Origin: Sva-07 sp963741755
GTDB lineage: Bacteria; Actinomycetota; Acidimicrobiia; Acidimicrobiales; Ilumatobacteraceae
Assembly: GCA_963741755.1 (NCBI GenBank)
Contig: CAVUJG010000008.1
Coordinates: 1 to 64,000, forward strand
Direction of reading: 5' to 3'
Length of the DNA stretch: 64,000 nucleotides
The number at the start of each line of letters is the position of its first letter. Within the stretch, counting starts at the first letter, position 1. The position numbers were made by a program, and so were the translations under genes. The notes beneath the pieces are model-generated. The model was not told the DNA's origin, did no database searches, and was given only the letters and a program-made list of their open reading frames with translations. Shown here piece by piece: positions 16,831 to 25,937 of the stretch.

Positions 16831-18611
16831 CAGGTGGCGGGCGGGAGGACCTTGAGGCCGAGTTCGGCGAGGGCCTTGGGGTCGCCGGGGATGGGCGAGT
16901 TGGTCATCGGATCCTGGCCGGACTGGGTCTTCGGGAAGGCGATCACCTCGCGGATGTTCTCCTCGCCCGCCAGGATCGCCACCAGCCGGTCGAGACCGAA
17001 CGCAAACCCGCCGTGCGGAGGGGCTCCGTAGTCGAACGGGTTGAGGAAGAACCCGAACTTGCGCTCGGCTTCCTCGTCGGAGATACCGAGCGCCTTGAAC
17101 ACCCGCCGCTGCAGTTCCGGTTCGTGGATTCGGATCGAGCCCGAGCCGAGTTCCCACCCGTTGAGCACCAGGTCGTATGCGATCGAGCGCACCGACAGCG
17201 GGTCGGTCTCGATCTTGTCGAGGTCGTCGGGATGCGGCGTGGTGAACGGATGGTGGCCGGGCTTCGGGCGACCGGACTCCTTGTCGACGCCGACGAACAG
17301 CGGGAACTCGACGACCCACACGTACCGGTACGGGCCTTCGTGCACCGGCGGACGGCCGATGTCGTTGCGCAACGTGCCGAGCACCTCGCACGTGGTCATC
17401 CACTCGTCGGCCACGATCAGGATCAGGTCGCCCGTCTCGGAGCCCATGGCGGAACGCACCGCAGCGGCCTCGTCGGCGGACAGGAACTTGGCGACCGGCG
17501 AGTCGAAGCCGACTTCGTCGGTGACCTTGAGCCACACCAGGCCCTTCGCTCCGAGGGACTTCGCACGGTCGGTGAGCTTGTCGAGTTGGTTGCGGCCGTA
17601 CTCCCCCGCCGCGCCCGGCACGCGGATGCCCTTGATTGCACCAGCACCGGCGAATGCCTTGAACTCGGTCGACGCGAAAAGCGAGGTCAGCTCGACGAGT
17701 TCCAGGCCGAAGCGCAGGTCGGGCTTGTCGATGCCGTAGCGGTCCATTGCCTCGTGCCAGGTGATGCGCTCGATCGGCTGCGGGCGCTCACCCGTTGCGG
17801 CCTCGGCGGCGTCGAGCACGGCCTCGCTGACGGCGTCGAGGACGTCGTCCTGGGTGACGAAGCTCATCTCCATGTCGAGCTGCATGAACTCGTACTGGCG
17901 ATCGGCGCGCAGGTCCTCATCTCGAAGACACCGCGCCATCTGGTAGTAGCGGTCGACGCCGCCCACCATCAACAGCTGCTTGAACAGCTGCGGCGACTGC
18001 GGCAGGGCGTAGAACGAACCCGGCTCCTTGCGCGACGGCACCAGGAACTCGCGAGCGCCTTCCGGAGTGGACGGCACCAGCATCGGGGTCTCGACCTCGA
18101 CGAACCCCTGGCGTTCCATCCCGGCGCGCACCGCAGCGTTGATCGCAGCCCGAACCCGCAGGTTCTTCTGCATCCGTTCGCGCCGGAGGTCGAGGTAGCG
18201 GTGCTGGAGGCGGATGTTCTCGTCGACGCTGTCAGCGCGAGCGTCGATGGGGAACGGTGGAGGGTCGGCCTTGCGCAGCACCTCGACCTGGCACTCGCCC
18301 AGCTCCACACGCCCGGTTGGCAGGTTCTCGTTGATCGTGCCCTCGGGCCGCTCACGGACGACACCGGTGACACGGAGTACGTATTCGCTGCGCACGTCGA
18401 CGTCGTCGTTGATCACGCACTGGACGATGCCCGAATGGTCGCGCAGGTCGACGAAAGCGAGATGCTCGCCGTGTTCGCGACGTCGGCCGACCCAGCCACA
18501 CATGCTGACGGTCTGGCCAATGTGGTCCGGACGGAGCTCGCCACACAGATGCGTGCGCATCGAGGTGGCCTGCGAGGACGACGTTGCGGATGTGGTGGTG
18601 GAGTCGCTCAT
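16830..18611 (-). CDS. aspS: Aspartyl-tRNA synthetase
   Basis: A 593-residue bacterial-type AspRS. It has an N-terminal OB anticodon-binding domain (GWVGRRREHGEHLAFVDLRD), class II motif 1 region (FVEVETPMLVPSTPEGAREF), motif 2 (ARCLRDEDLRADRQYEF), the bacterial GAD insertion and motif 3 (GGFAFGLDRLVAI). In the anticodon domain the residue after RRRE is His47; in characterised enzymes His here marks non-discriminating AspRS, which also charges tRNA-Asn and needs GatCAB. That reading is inference. A Ser/Thr-rich 17-residue N-terminal extension precedes MRTHLCGEL, and the second Met (Met18) is an alternative start. It follows hisS by 7 bases. Confidence 0.96.
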   Translation of the reverse strand: MSDSTTTSATSSSQATSMRTHLCGELRPDHIGQTVSMCGWVGRRREHGEHLAFVDLRDHSGIVQCVINDDVDVRSEYVLRVTGVVRERPEGTINENLPTGRVELGECQVEVLRKADPPPFPIDARADSVDENIRLQHRYLDLRRERMQKNLRVRAAINAAVRAGMERQGFVEVETPMLVPSTPEGAREFLVPSRKEPGSFYALPQSPQLFKQLLMVGGVDRYYQMARCLRDEDLRADRQYEFMQLDMEMSFVTQDDVLDAVSEAVLDAAEAATGERPQPIERITWHEAMDRYGIDKPDLRFGLELVELTSLFASTEFKAFAGAGAIKGIRVPGAAGEYGRNQLDKLTDRAKSLGAKGLVWLKVTDEVGFDSPVAKFLSADEAAAVRSAMGSETGDLILIVADEWMTTCEVLGTLRNDIGRPPVHEGPYRYVWVVEFPLFVGVDKESGRPKPGHHPFTTPHPDDLDKIETDPLSVRSIAYDLVLNGWELGSGSIRIHEPELQRRVFKALGISDEEAERKFGFFLNPFDYGAPPHGGFAFGLDRLVAILAGEENIREVIAFPKTQSGQDPMTNSPIPGDPKALAELGLKVLPPAT

Positions 18612-18618
18612 GTGGGAG

Positions 18619-19878
18619 TCAATTCTGTCGTGAATGGGAGGCGAGGTAGGTGGAGATTTCGTTGCGGGCCACGGCGGCCTGGGCGCCGTCGGCCTGCATC
18701 GGCTTGACGACGACGGTGCCGGCAGCGAGTTCGTCGTCGCCGACGATCAGCGCAAATCGTGCGCCGCTTCGGTTGGCGAGCTTCATCTGGGCCTTCATCG
18801 AACGGTTGTCGTAGCCCCGGTCGACGGCGAATCCGGCCGCGCGGAGCTCGGCGGTGAGCGCAACGGCCTGGAGCCCGCCGGTGACGTCGACGACGAAGGC
18901 GTCGAGTACGACCGGTTCGGGACCGAACACACCCTCGTCGTCGCAGGCGAGCAAGGTGCGGTCGACGCCGAGCGCAAAGCCGACTCCCGGCGTGGCCGGT
19001 CCGCCGAGCGCTTCGACGAGGCCGTCGTAGCGACCGCCACCGCCGAGCGCGTTCTGGGCCGAGTCCAGGGTGCCGCCCTGGAACTCGAAGATCGTGCGGC
19101 GGTAGTAATCGAGGCCGCGAACGAGTTTCGGTTCGATCTCGAACGGGATGTCGAGTGCGCGCAGCCCGGCGAGCACGGCGGCGAAGTGGGCGGCAGCCTC
19201 GTCGCTGTGGAAGTCGGCGATCTGGGGCGCCGCGTCGATGTGCACCTGGTCGACCTCGCGCTTGGAGTCGAGAACCCTCAACGGGTTGCGCTCGAGCGTG
19301 GCCCGAGACTGTTCGCTGAGACCGTCGCCGACGGCAACGAAGTGGTCACGAAGTGCCTCGACGTAGCGGGCTCGGTCGTCGGGCTCGCCGAGGCTGTTGA
19401 CGATCAGCGTCACCTGACGGAGTCCGAGACGGGCGTAGAACTCCCATGCGAGCGCGATCACCTCGACGTCGAGGTTCGGGTCGTCGGCGCCCAGCACCTC
19501 GACGCCGACCTGATCGAATTGGCGGTAGCGCCCCCGCTGGGGCTTCTCGTACCGGAAGTTCGATCCGGAGTAGAAGATCTTCCACGGGGTGGTCGGGCGG
19601 TGCTCGGCGAACGCTCGACACACGCTGGCGGTCATCTCGGGACGCAGCGCAATGTGACGATCGCCCTTGTCGACGAAGTCGTACATCTCCTTGGTGACCA
19701 CGTCGGTGGCGTCACCAATACGAGTGAACACGCCCAGATCTTCGAGCAGCGGTGTGATCAACAGGCCGTAACCGGCTCGCCCGACCACGTCGGCGAACAC
19801 GTCGGTGAACCGGCGCCAGCGACCGCTCTCGGGCGGCAGGATGTCCCGCATGCCGGGACTGGTCTGGAACGCTGGCAC
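18619..19878 (-). CDS. hisS: Histidyl-tRNA synthetase
   Basis: A 419-residue class II synthetase. Visible are motif 1 (SPGMRDILPPE at the start), motif 2 (YSGSNFRYEKPQRGRYRQF), the HisRS-specific LVRGLDYYRRTIFEF and GGGGRYDGLV signatures, and motif 3 (GVGFALGVDRTLL). The C-terminal anticodon domain begins near 325. GTG start at 19878. It lies between rel and aspS, as in many bacteria. Confidence 0.96.
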   Translation of the reverse strand: MPAFQTSPGMRDILPPESGRWRRFTDVFADVVGRAGYGLLITPLLEDLGVFTRIGDATDVVTKEMYDFVDKGDRHIALRPEMTASVCRAFAEHRPTTPWKIFYSGSNFRYEKPQRGRYRQFDQVGVEVLGADDPNLDVEVIALAWEFYARLGLRQVTLIVNSLGEPDDRARYVEALRDHFVAVGDGLSEQSRATLERNPLRVLDSKREVDQVHIDAAPQIADFHSDEAAAHFAAVLAGLRALDIPFEIEPKLVRGLDYYRRTIFEFQGGTLDSAQNALGGGGRYDGLVEALGGPATPGVGFALGVDRTLLACDDEGVFGPEPVVLDAFVVDVTGGLQAVALTAELRAAGFAVDRGYDNRSMKAQMKLANRSGARFALIVGDDELAAGTVVVKPMQADGAQAAVARNEISTYLASHSRQN

Positions 19879-19884
19879 GGCCGG

Positions 19885-22122
19885 TCAGGCTACCGGCGTG
19901 GCCGCCCCGGGGATGAGGCGATATGCGTCGTAGACAGAATCGACGCCCTTGATCGTGCGGATCACCGCGTCGAGATAGCCAGGATTGGCGAACTCGAACT
20001 CGAAGCGCATCTTGGCGACCCGGTCGGTTCCGGTCACGGTCTGGCACGACAGGATGTTGACGTGATGGTCGGCGAGAGCATTCGTGACGTCGCGCAGCAA
20101 CCGTGACCGATCGAGCGCCACGACCTCGACACCGGCGACGAACGTACGACCGGGGCGTTCGTCGCCGTCCCACTCGACCTCGATCATCCGAGTCGCCTGT
20201 TCGGCCGTGAGCGATGCGGCGTTGGCACAATCGGCTCGGTGCACGCTGACCCCGCGGCCTCGGGTGACGAAGCCGATGATCGAATCGCCGGGAACCGGTG
20301 TGCAGCAGTTGGCAAGCCGCACCAACACATCGTCGAGTCCCTCGACGTGCACACCGATCGGTGTTTCGTGACCTTCACGACGCTCGCGACGCGGCGCGGC
20401 AACGGTGGAGGGAAGCTGTTCACCGGCGTCGCCGTGGAACAACCGCGCAAGCCGTTGCGCGACCGATTTCGCCGACACGTGGTGCTCGCCGATCGCCGCC
20501 AACAGGGCGTCGAGGTCGATGTAGCTGAGTTCGCCGATGACCGTGTGGAGCTCCGGCGACTTCCACACCTGCTGCACGGGGAGACGTTCCCGTCGCAGCT
20601 CGGCGGTCAGGTCGTCGCGGCCGGCTTCGACCATGTCGACGCGGCGCTCGCGGCTGAACCACTGACGAATCTTGTTGCGCGCCCACGGTGACACCACGAA
20701 CGACAACCAGTCCTGCGACGGCCCGGCGGTCTCGACTTTCGAGGTGAAGATCTCGACGTTGTCGCCGCTCGCGAGCACGTGATCGAGCGAGACCAGCCGT
20801 CCGTTGACCTTGGCGCCGATGCAGGCGTGTCCGACTTCGGTGTGCACGGCGTAGGCGAAGTCGACCGTGGTCGAGCCGACCGGCAGGGTGATCACACGCC
20901 CCTTCGGGGTGAAGACGAACACCTCGTCCTGTTCGAGGTCGGTCTTCAGACTCTGCATGAACTGGGCGGGATCGGAGAGTTCCTCCTGCCAGTCGATGAT
21001 CCGGCTCAACCAGTCGATCTCGGCGGGCAGCTCGCTGCCCTCCTTGTAGGCCCAGTGTGCCGCCACGCCCCATTCGGCGCGTTGGTGCATCTCGACCGTG
21101 CGGATCTGGACCTCGATCGGCTTGCCGGCAGGGCCGATGACCGTGGTGTGCAAGCTCTGGTAGAGGTTGAACTTCGGCATCGCGATGTAGTCCTTGAACC
21201 GCCCGACGACCGGTCGCCAGCGACCGTGGATCGACCCGAGCGCGGCATAGCAGTCCTTCATCGAGTCGACGACGACCCGAATCGCGATCAGGTCGAAGAT
21301 CTCGTCGAACTCGCGCCCCTTGACGACCATCTTCTCGTAGATGCTCCAGAGGTGCTTGCCGCGTCCGGTGACCTCGGCATCGATGCCCAGTTCGTCGAGA
21401 CGGGCACGGATCTCGGCGAGCGTCTTGGCCAGGTAGACATCGCGCTCGGGAGTACGACTCGACACCAGGTGGTCGAGTTCGGCGAAACGCTTCGGGTGGA
21501 GTGCGGCGAACGCAAGATCCTCGAGCTGCTGTTTCATCTCCTGCATGCCGAGGCGATGGGCCAGCGGCGCGTAGATGTCGAGGGTTTCCTGGGCGATGCG
21601 CTGCTGTTTCTCGAGCGGCATCGCCGCGAGCGTGCGCATGTTGTGCAGCCGGTCAGCGAGCTTGATGACCAGCACCCGCAGGTCCTTGGCCATCGCAACC
21701 AGCATCTTGCGCATGCTGGCGGCCTGCTGTTCCTCACGCGAGTCGAAGCGGATGCGTTCGAGCTTGGTGACCCCGTCGACGATCGCGGCGACCTCGGGGC
21801 CGAAGTCGCGTTCGACATCGGCCACCGTGATTTCGGTGTCCTCGACGGCGTCGTGCAACAGCGCGGCGGTGACCGAGATCTCGTCGAGGCCGATGTCGGC
21901 GACGATCTGGGCGACGGCGAGGGGGTGATTGATGTAGCTCTCGCCACTCGACCGCATCTGCGACTGGTGCGCATCGGCCGCGACCCGGTAGGCACGGCTG
22001 ATCGTCGAAACGGGTGACTTGGGGTGTCGGCGTCGATACGACGCGAGCAACGGCGTCAACTCGGAGTTGGCGACCTCGACGTGTTGACGTCGCCACGGGA
22101 GCACACGGTCGACGGTCCCCAC
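19885..22122 (-). CDS. relA: Bifunctional (p)ppGpp synthetase/hydrolase Rel
   Basis: A 745-residue long RSH protein. The N-terminal HD hydrolase domain is intact: His52 and His66 (AHQSQ, INHPL), His90-Asp91 (LLHDAVEDTE) and LADRLHNMRT. The synthetase domain has RFKDYIAMPK and LYQSLHTTVIGP; the RFKD loop (RxKD class) marks bifunctional Rel rather than mono-functional RelA. TGS follows (VFTPKGRVITLP), then a zinc-finger-like region with ANCCTPVPGD, and a C-terminal ACT domain (about 665-740). It would set (p)ppGpp levels from ribosome status. GTG start 8 bases after the apt stop; the apt-rel pairing is widely conserved. Confidence 0.95.
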   Translation of the reverse strand: MGTVDRVLPWRRQHVEVANSELTPLLASYRRRHPKSPVSTISRAYRVAADAHQSQMRSSGESYINHPLAVAQIVADIGLDEISVTAALLHDAVEDTEITVADVERDFGPEVAAIVDGVTKLERIRFDSREEQQAASMRKMLVAMAKDLRVLVIKLADRLHNMRTLAAMPLEKQQRIAQETLDIYAPLAHRLGMQEMKQQLEDLAFAALHPKRFAELDHLVSSRTPERDVYLAKTLAEIRARLDELGIDAEVTGRGKHLWSIYEKMVVKGREFDEIFDLIAIRVVVDSMKDCYAALGSIHGRWRPVVGRFKDYIAMPKFNLYQSLHTTVIGPAGKPIEVQIRTVEMHQRAEWGVAAHWAYKEGSELPAEIDWLSRIIDWQEELSDPAQFMQSLKTDLEQDEVFVFTPKGRVITLPVGSTTVDFAYAVHTEVGHACIGAKVNGRLVSLDHVLASGDNVEIFTSKVETAGPSQDWLSFVVSPWARNKIRQWFSRERRVDMVEAGRDDLTAELRRERLPVQQVWKSPELHTVIGELSYIDLDALLAAIGEHHVSAKSVAQRLARLFHGDAGEQLPSTVAAPRRERREGHETPIGVHVEGLDDVLVRLANCCTPVPGDSIIGFVTRGRGVSVHRADCANAASLTAEQATRMIEVEWDGDERPGRTFVAGVEVVALDRSRLLRDVTNALADHHVNILSCQTVTGTDRVAKMRFEFEFANPGYLDAVIRTIKGVDSVYDAYRLIPGAATPVA

Positions 22123-22130
22123 GGCAATGC

Positions 22131-22682
22131 TCAGTAGTGCAGAAGCGCCTTCACCGGACGCTCCCCCAGGTGTTTGCGTCCGCCGAGGTCGTCGAGTTCG
22201 ATCACGAAACCGAGTCCGGCGATCACACCGCCGAGCGTCTCGACGAGACGCGCCGTGGCTGATGCCGTACCACCCGTGGCGAGCACGTCGTCGATGATCA
22301 GAATGCGTTCACCCGGATGAATGGCATCACGGTGGATCTCGAGTTTGTCGGAGCCGTATTCGAGTTCGTACTCCTCACGCACGACCGCCCACGGCAACTT
22401 GCCCGGCTTGCGGACCGGAACGAGTCCGGCGCCGATCCGATATGCAACGGCTGACGCAAAGATGAACCCGCGAGCCTCGACTCCCACGACACGATCGACG
22501 GCGGCAGCCGAGAATTCCTCGACGAGACCGTCGACTGCAGCTGCGAAGGTGGTCGCGTCGCCGAGCAGCGGGGTGATGTCGCGGAACGTGACGCCTTCGG
22601 TCGGGTAGTCCTGGATGTCGCGCACGAAACTGCGGAGCGCCCGATGGTCGCCGGGACGGTCGTCTCGAGGTTCGCCTGCCAT
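22131..22682 (-). CDS. apt: Adenine phosphoribosyltransferase
   Basis: A 183-residue type I phosphoribosyltransferase. The N-terminal hood has YPTEGVTFRDITPLL, the active-site region GVEARGFIFASAVAY, and the PRPP-binding motif ILIIDDVLATGGTA near 126-139. It salvages adenine to AMP. It lies between secF and rel; gap to rel is 8 bases. Confidence 0.95.
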   Translation of the reverse strand: MAGEPRDDRPGDHRALRSFVRDIQDYPTEGVTFRDITPLLGDATTFAAAVDGLVEEFSAAAVDRVVGVEARGFIFASAVAYRIGAGLVPVRKPGKLPWAVVREEYELEYGSDKLEIHRDAIHPGERILIIDDVLATGGTASATARLVETLGGVIAGLGFVIELDDLGGRKHLGERPVKALLHY

Positions 22683-22732
22683 GGTCGGAGGTTACCGCCG
22701 TCAGATGCGGTCGACGGTGGCAAGCCCGGCGG

Positions 22733-23911
22733 TCAGCGCCGCTTCTTCTTGCGAGGACGCGGCGGGTGGGACAACAAACGGTCGGCCTGGGCCGGCGCTG
22801 TCGCCCCGACGGAAGCGCCAGCCGTGACGGGTTCGCGAACGTCGGCGTCGCCGTGGACGTCGTCGGGATGCGGCGTGTCCTCGGGAATGCGTCCGGTGAC
22901 TCCTGAGCCCATGACCGCGGCGCGCAGGTCGTCGCCGAGCAGTCGCTGACGTCGGGTCTTGGCGCCCTTCTTCGACTTCAGGTAGGCGAGCAGCGGCGTC
23001 GCAATGAAGATCGACGAATAGACACCCGAGACCATGCCGACGAGCAGCGCCAGCGCGAACTCGCGCAGCGACACGGCGCCCATGACCCCGGCGCCGAGCA
23101 GCAACAGCGAGATCACCGGGAGGATCGACGAGAAGCTGGTGAGCAACGACCGCACCATCACTTGGTTCATGGAGATGTTGACGATGTCCTCGTAGGGCAT
23201 CTTCGTGGTGGCGTAACGCCCTTCGTTCTCCTTGACCCGGTCGAACACGACGATCGTGTCGTACAGCGAGTAGCCGAGGATCGTCAGGAAGGCGATCACC
23301 GTTGCCGGCGTCACCTCGAACTGGAACACCGAGTACACGCCGACCGCGACGATGACATCGTTCACCATTGCGGCGATCGCCGCCAGCGCCATCCTCCATT
23401 CGAATCGCATCGAGATGAAGATGGCGACGACGAAGAGGAAGATCACGAGCGCCCGGATGGCCTTGTCGGTGATCTCGGCACCCCACGTCGAACTGGTGAA
23501 CGAGAAGCTGATCTCCTCGACCGTGACACCCGCTGCCTCGGCGAACGGCGCGGTCACCGCTGTCGGCCTGATCTCGCGGGAGCTCCTCGACCTGGACGGT
23601 GACGACGTCGGACGTCTCGGAGCTGCGCAGCTGGATTCGGGCGCCGCTGGTGGAAACGTCGTTGGCGGCAAGCACGTCGGTGGCTTCGTCGACTCCGAAC
23701 GTTTCGCTCGCCGGGAATGTCCCAGGCATCGCCGCCCTCGAAGTCGAGCCCGAGGTTCAGGCCCTGGGTGAGCAGCGACGCGAAGGTCACCACCACAGCG
23801 ACGATCGCGAGGATCAGCCCGACCTTGCGTTTGCCGTAGAAGTCGATCGCCGTCTGCCCGCGGAACAGCCGACCCAGTCCGGACGTGGGAGACACTGGTG
23901 TCGAGCGTCAT
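22733..23911 (-). CDS. secF: Protein-export membrane protein SecF (reading frame interrupted)
   Basis: SecF is encoded in three frames. The first holds the N-terminus and first membrane helix (GRLFRGQTAIDFYGKRK, then NLGLDFEGGDAWDIP). The second, from about 23711, holds ASETFGVDEATDVLAAN and VVTVQVEEL. The third, from about 23579 to the stop, holds the periplasmic end and five membrane helices with VGYSLYDTIVVFDRVKEN-type signatures (ILGYSLYDTIVVFDRV). Removing one base at 23711 and one C/G at 23578-23580 restores one frame. If the ATG at 23911 is the true start, a third extra base lies near 23880-23905; the GTG at 23895 avoids this. The tail is basic and ends RKKKRR. SecF partners SecD to drive late steps of Sec export. 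Confidence 0.85.
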   Translation of the reverse strand: MTLDTSVSHVRTGSAVPRADGDRLLRQTQGRADPRDRRCGGDLRVAAHPGPEPRARLRGRRCLGHSRRAKRSESTKPPTCLPPTTFPPAAPESSCAAPRRPTSSPSRSRSSREIRPTAVTAPFAEAAGVTVEEISFSFTSSTWGAEITDKAIRALVIFLFVVAIFISMRFEWRMALAAIAAMVNDVIVAVGVYSVFQFEVTPATVIAFLTILGYSLYDTIVVFDRVKENEGRYATTKMPYEDIVNISMNQVMVRSLLTSFSSILPVISLLLLGAGVMGAVSLREFALALLVGMVSGVYSSIFIATPLLAYLKSKKGAKTRRQRLLGDDLRAAVMGSGVTGRIPEDTPHPDDVHGDADVREPVTAGASVGATAPAQADRLLSHPPRPRKKKRR

Positions 23912-23924
23912 GCCGTCGCCACTT

Positions 23925-25439
23925 TCATGCCGAGCACGGATTTCTCGTTTGAGCCATCAACTTGGTACTCGAGAGCAGGAGCACTGCCGGCCGCGTGAAG
24001 AAGTAACACACGAGCAGGTCACAGATGGTCGTGAGTCCGAGATACAACGCGAACCCCCGGACGGAGCCGACGCTGAGCGAGAACAGGATCCCTGCTGCGA
24101 TCAGCGACACGACATCGGCCGACCAGATCGTGCGCCAGGTCATCTTGAAGCTGCGTGGCGCTGCGTTCTTGATGGTGCGTCCGTTGCGCAGCTCGTCCTT
24201 GATCCGTTCGAAGAACACCACGTAGCTGTCGACGGTGACACCGATGGCCACGATGATGCCCGTGACACCGGCAAGGCTGAGCGCGTAGTTGGTCCATCCC
24301 GAGACGAACGACGCCATCGAGAACACCATCCCGGCCCACACCGTGATTCCGGCCACGATGACCAGCGCGAGCCATCGGTAGTACACGATCAGGAACACGA
24401 GCACGAGCGCCAGTCCGACGAGGCCCGCGATGATCGCCGCCTGCAGCGAGTCGGAACCGGCGGAGGGCGACACCGTACGGGCTTCTTGGGCTTCGACCTC
24501 GACCGGGAAGGCGCCACGGTTGAGCACGGCGGCGAGTTCCTCGGCCTCGGACTGGGTGAAGTTGCCCGTGATCGACACCGAATCGGTGAAGTTCGGCTCG
24601 TTGACGGTGGGAGCCGACTGTACGACGCTGTCGAGCACGATCGCCAGGCGCTGCGTGGGGCACGTCGGCAGGCGGTTGAAGCACTGGTTGGCCAGGTTGT
24701 TCCAGGTGTCGGCGCCCTCACCGCCGCGCAGGTCGACCGAAACGCCCCAACCCTGCGAGGGGTCGAGCGTCGGTGCGGCGCTCCCGCGTTCGAAGACCTC
24801 GCCGGTGCCCTGCACCGGGCCGACACACTCGGCGCTGCCGTCGCGTGTGGGCAGGATCTCGGCGGTCGGATCGACGAACTGGGTCGGGACCGGTTCGTTG
24901 ACCGCACCCGCCGGGATCGTCTCGGTCGGCACCGTGTCGGTCGGCACGCTGTCGGTCGGCGGAGCGACGGGACGACGCAGGCCCTGTGGCTCGCTGCTCG
25001 TCGGTCCGGAATCGGTTGGTACCACCGAATCGGTGACGTCACTCGGCGTACCGACCACCGGACCGGTCGGAGTGGCATCGACCGTCTGACAGCTGCTCGG
25101 ATCGAGGACCGGGCGCAGTTCGACCACGCCGGAGACGTCGACAGCGCTCAGTGCTTCCTGCTGATCGCGCACGCCGGGCAGATCGACCACGATCGTGTCG
25201 CCCTGGACGCGCACATCGGGCTCGGCAATGCCCTGGCGTTCGAGTTCGGAGCGGATCTGATCTCGGATCACCGTGAGTTCTTCGGGCGCCGCGGGTTCCG
25301 TTGGCGACAGGATGACCGACACGCCACCCTGCAGGTCGAGGCCCAGAATCGGGGTGTTGCCCGTGGTGATGTTGAACGCAAGCGTGATGATCACGATCAG
25401 CACGACGCCGATCATCGAGGTCCAGAGACGACGTTTCAT
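23925..25439 (-). CDS. secD: Protein translocase subunit SecD
   Basis: A 504-residue SecD: first membrane helix at 8-24, periplasmic P1 base with LGLDLQGGVSVIL near 33-45, a long Thr/Pro/Ser-rich insertion (about 120-215) unlike most SecD proteins, the second P1 part with GNFTQSEAEELAAVLNRGAF, then five membrane helices from about 345 with VDSYVVFFERIKDE. The present C-terminus (AQTRNPCSA) is unusual. In the adjacent frame the sequence would read KSVLGMKVATA and end at 23908, overlapping the secF ATG by 4 bases (ATGA); I suspect that is the true end, with a frame error near 23940. Coupled to yajC (9-base gap). Confidence 0.93.
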   Translation of the reverse strand: MKRRLWTSMIGVVLIVIITLAFNITTGNTPILGLDLQGGVSVILSPTEPAAPEELTVIRDQIRSELERQGIAEPDVRVQGDTIVVDLPGVRDQQEALSAVDVSGVVELRPVLDPSSCQTVDATPTGPVVGTPSDVTDSVVPTDSGPTSSEPQGLRRPVAPPTDSVPTDTVPTETIPAGAVNEPVPTQFVDPTAEILPTRDGSAECVGPVQGTGEVFERGSAAPTLDPSQGWGVSVDLRGGEGADTWNNLANQCFNRLPTCPTQRLAIVLDSVVQSAPTVNEPNFTDSVSITGNFTQSEAEELAAVLNRGAFPVEVEAQEARTVSPSAGSDSLQAAIIAGLVGLALVLVFLIVYYRWLALVIVAGITVWAGMVFSMASFVSGWTNYALSLAGVTGIIVAIGVTVDSYVVFFERIKDELRNGRTIKNAAPRSFKMTWRTIWSADVVSLIAAGILFSLSVGSVRGFALYLGLTTICDLLVCYFFTRPAVLLLSSTKLMAQTRNPCSA

Positions 25440-25448
25440 GACGGTTGG

Positions 25449-25850
25449 TCAGTCGTCGTCGTCAGCGTTGGCGGACACCGAATTGTCGGCGTCAGCGGCG
25501 TCGTCACCTGCGGCGGCAGCGTCGTCGGCGTCAGGCGACGCCTTGCCGGAGATGGCCGCTCGTGCGATTCGGATCTGGACGTCGTCATCGATCTCGAGCC
25601 AGAAACGGCTGTCGCCGTCCTCGCCGGTGATGACGCCGTAGACGCCCGACGTCGTGATCACTTCGTCGCCGACCTGGATCGAACGCTGCAGCTCCTGCTG
25701 CTCGCGCATCCGGCGCCGCTGGGGCCGGATCATGAAGAAATACATGGCGAACGGGATCAGCAGCAGGATCCCGAGCTGGATGATGGCGCCGCTCCCGCCG
25801 CCGGAGGACGACTCCTGTGCGATCAGGGAGGTGATGAGATGCGAGGACAT
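25449..25850 (-). CDS. yajC: Preprotein translocase accessory subunit YajC
   Basis: A 133-residue YajC. One N-terminal membrane helix (about 23-42, LGILLLIPFAMYFFMIRP) is followed by the family signature QRRRMREQQELQRSIQVGDE and the strand VITTSGVYGVITG. The C-terminal tail is strongly acidic with Asp and Ala. ATG 25850 is chosen because the longer frame from 25895 runs into an unsupported N-terminus; the ribosome site is weak either way. It heads the yajC-secD-secF operon. Confidence 0.9.
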   Translation of the reverse strand: MSSHLITSLIAQESSSGGGSGAIIQLGILLLIPFAMYFFMIRPQRRRMREQQELQRSIQVGDEVITTSGVYGVITGEDGDSRFWLEIDDDVQIRIARAAISGKASPDADDAAAAGDDAADADNSVSANADDDD

Positions 25851-25937
25851 GACGGCGTCCGATGCTAGCTGCGATCCGGCGTCGTCACCGGTCAATCCTC
25901 GTCTCGGACATCGCGCTCGTGAATCTAGAGTTGCGTG

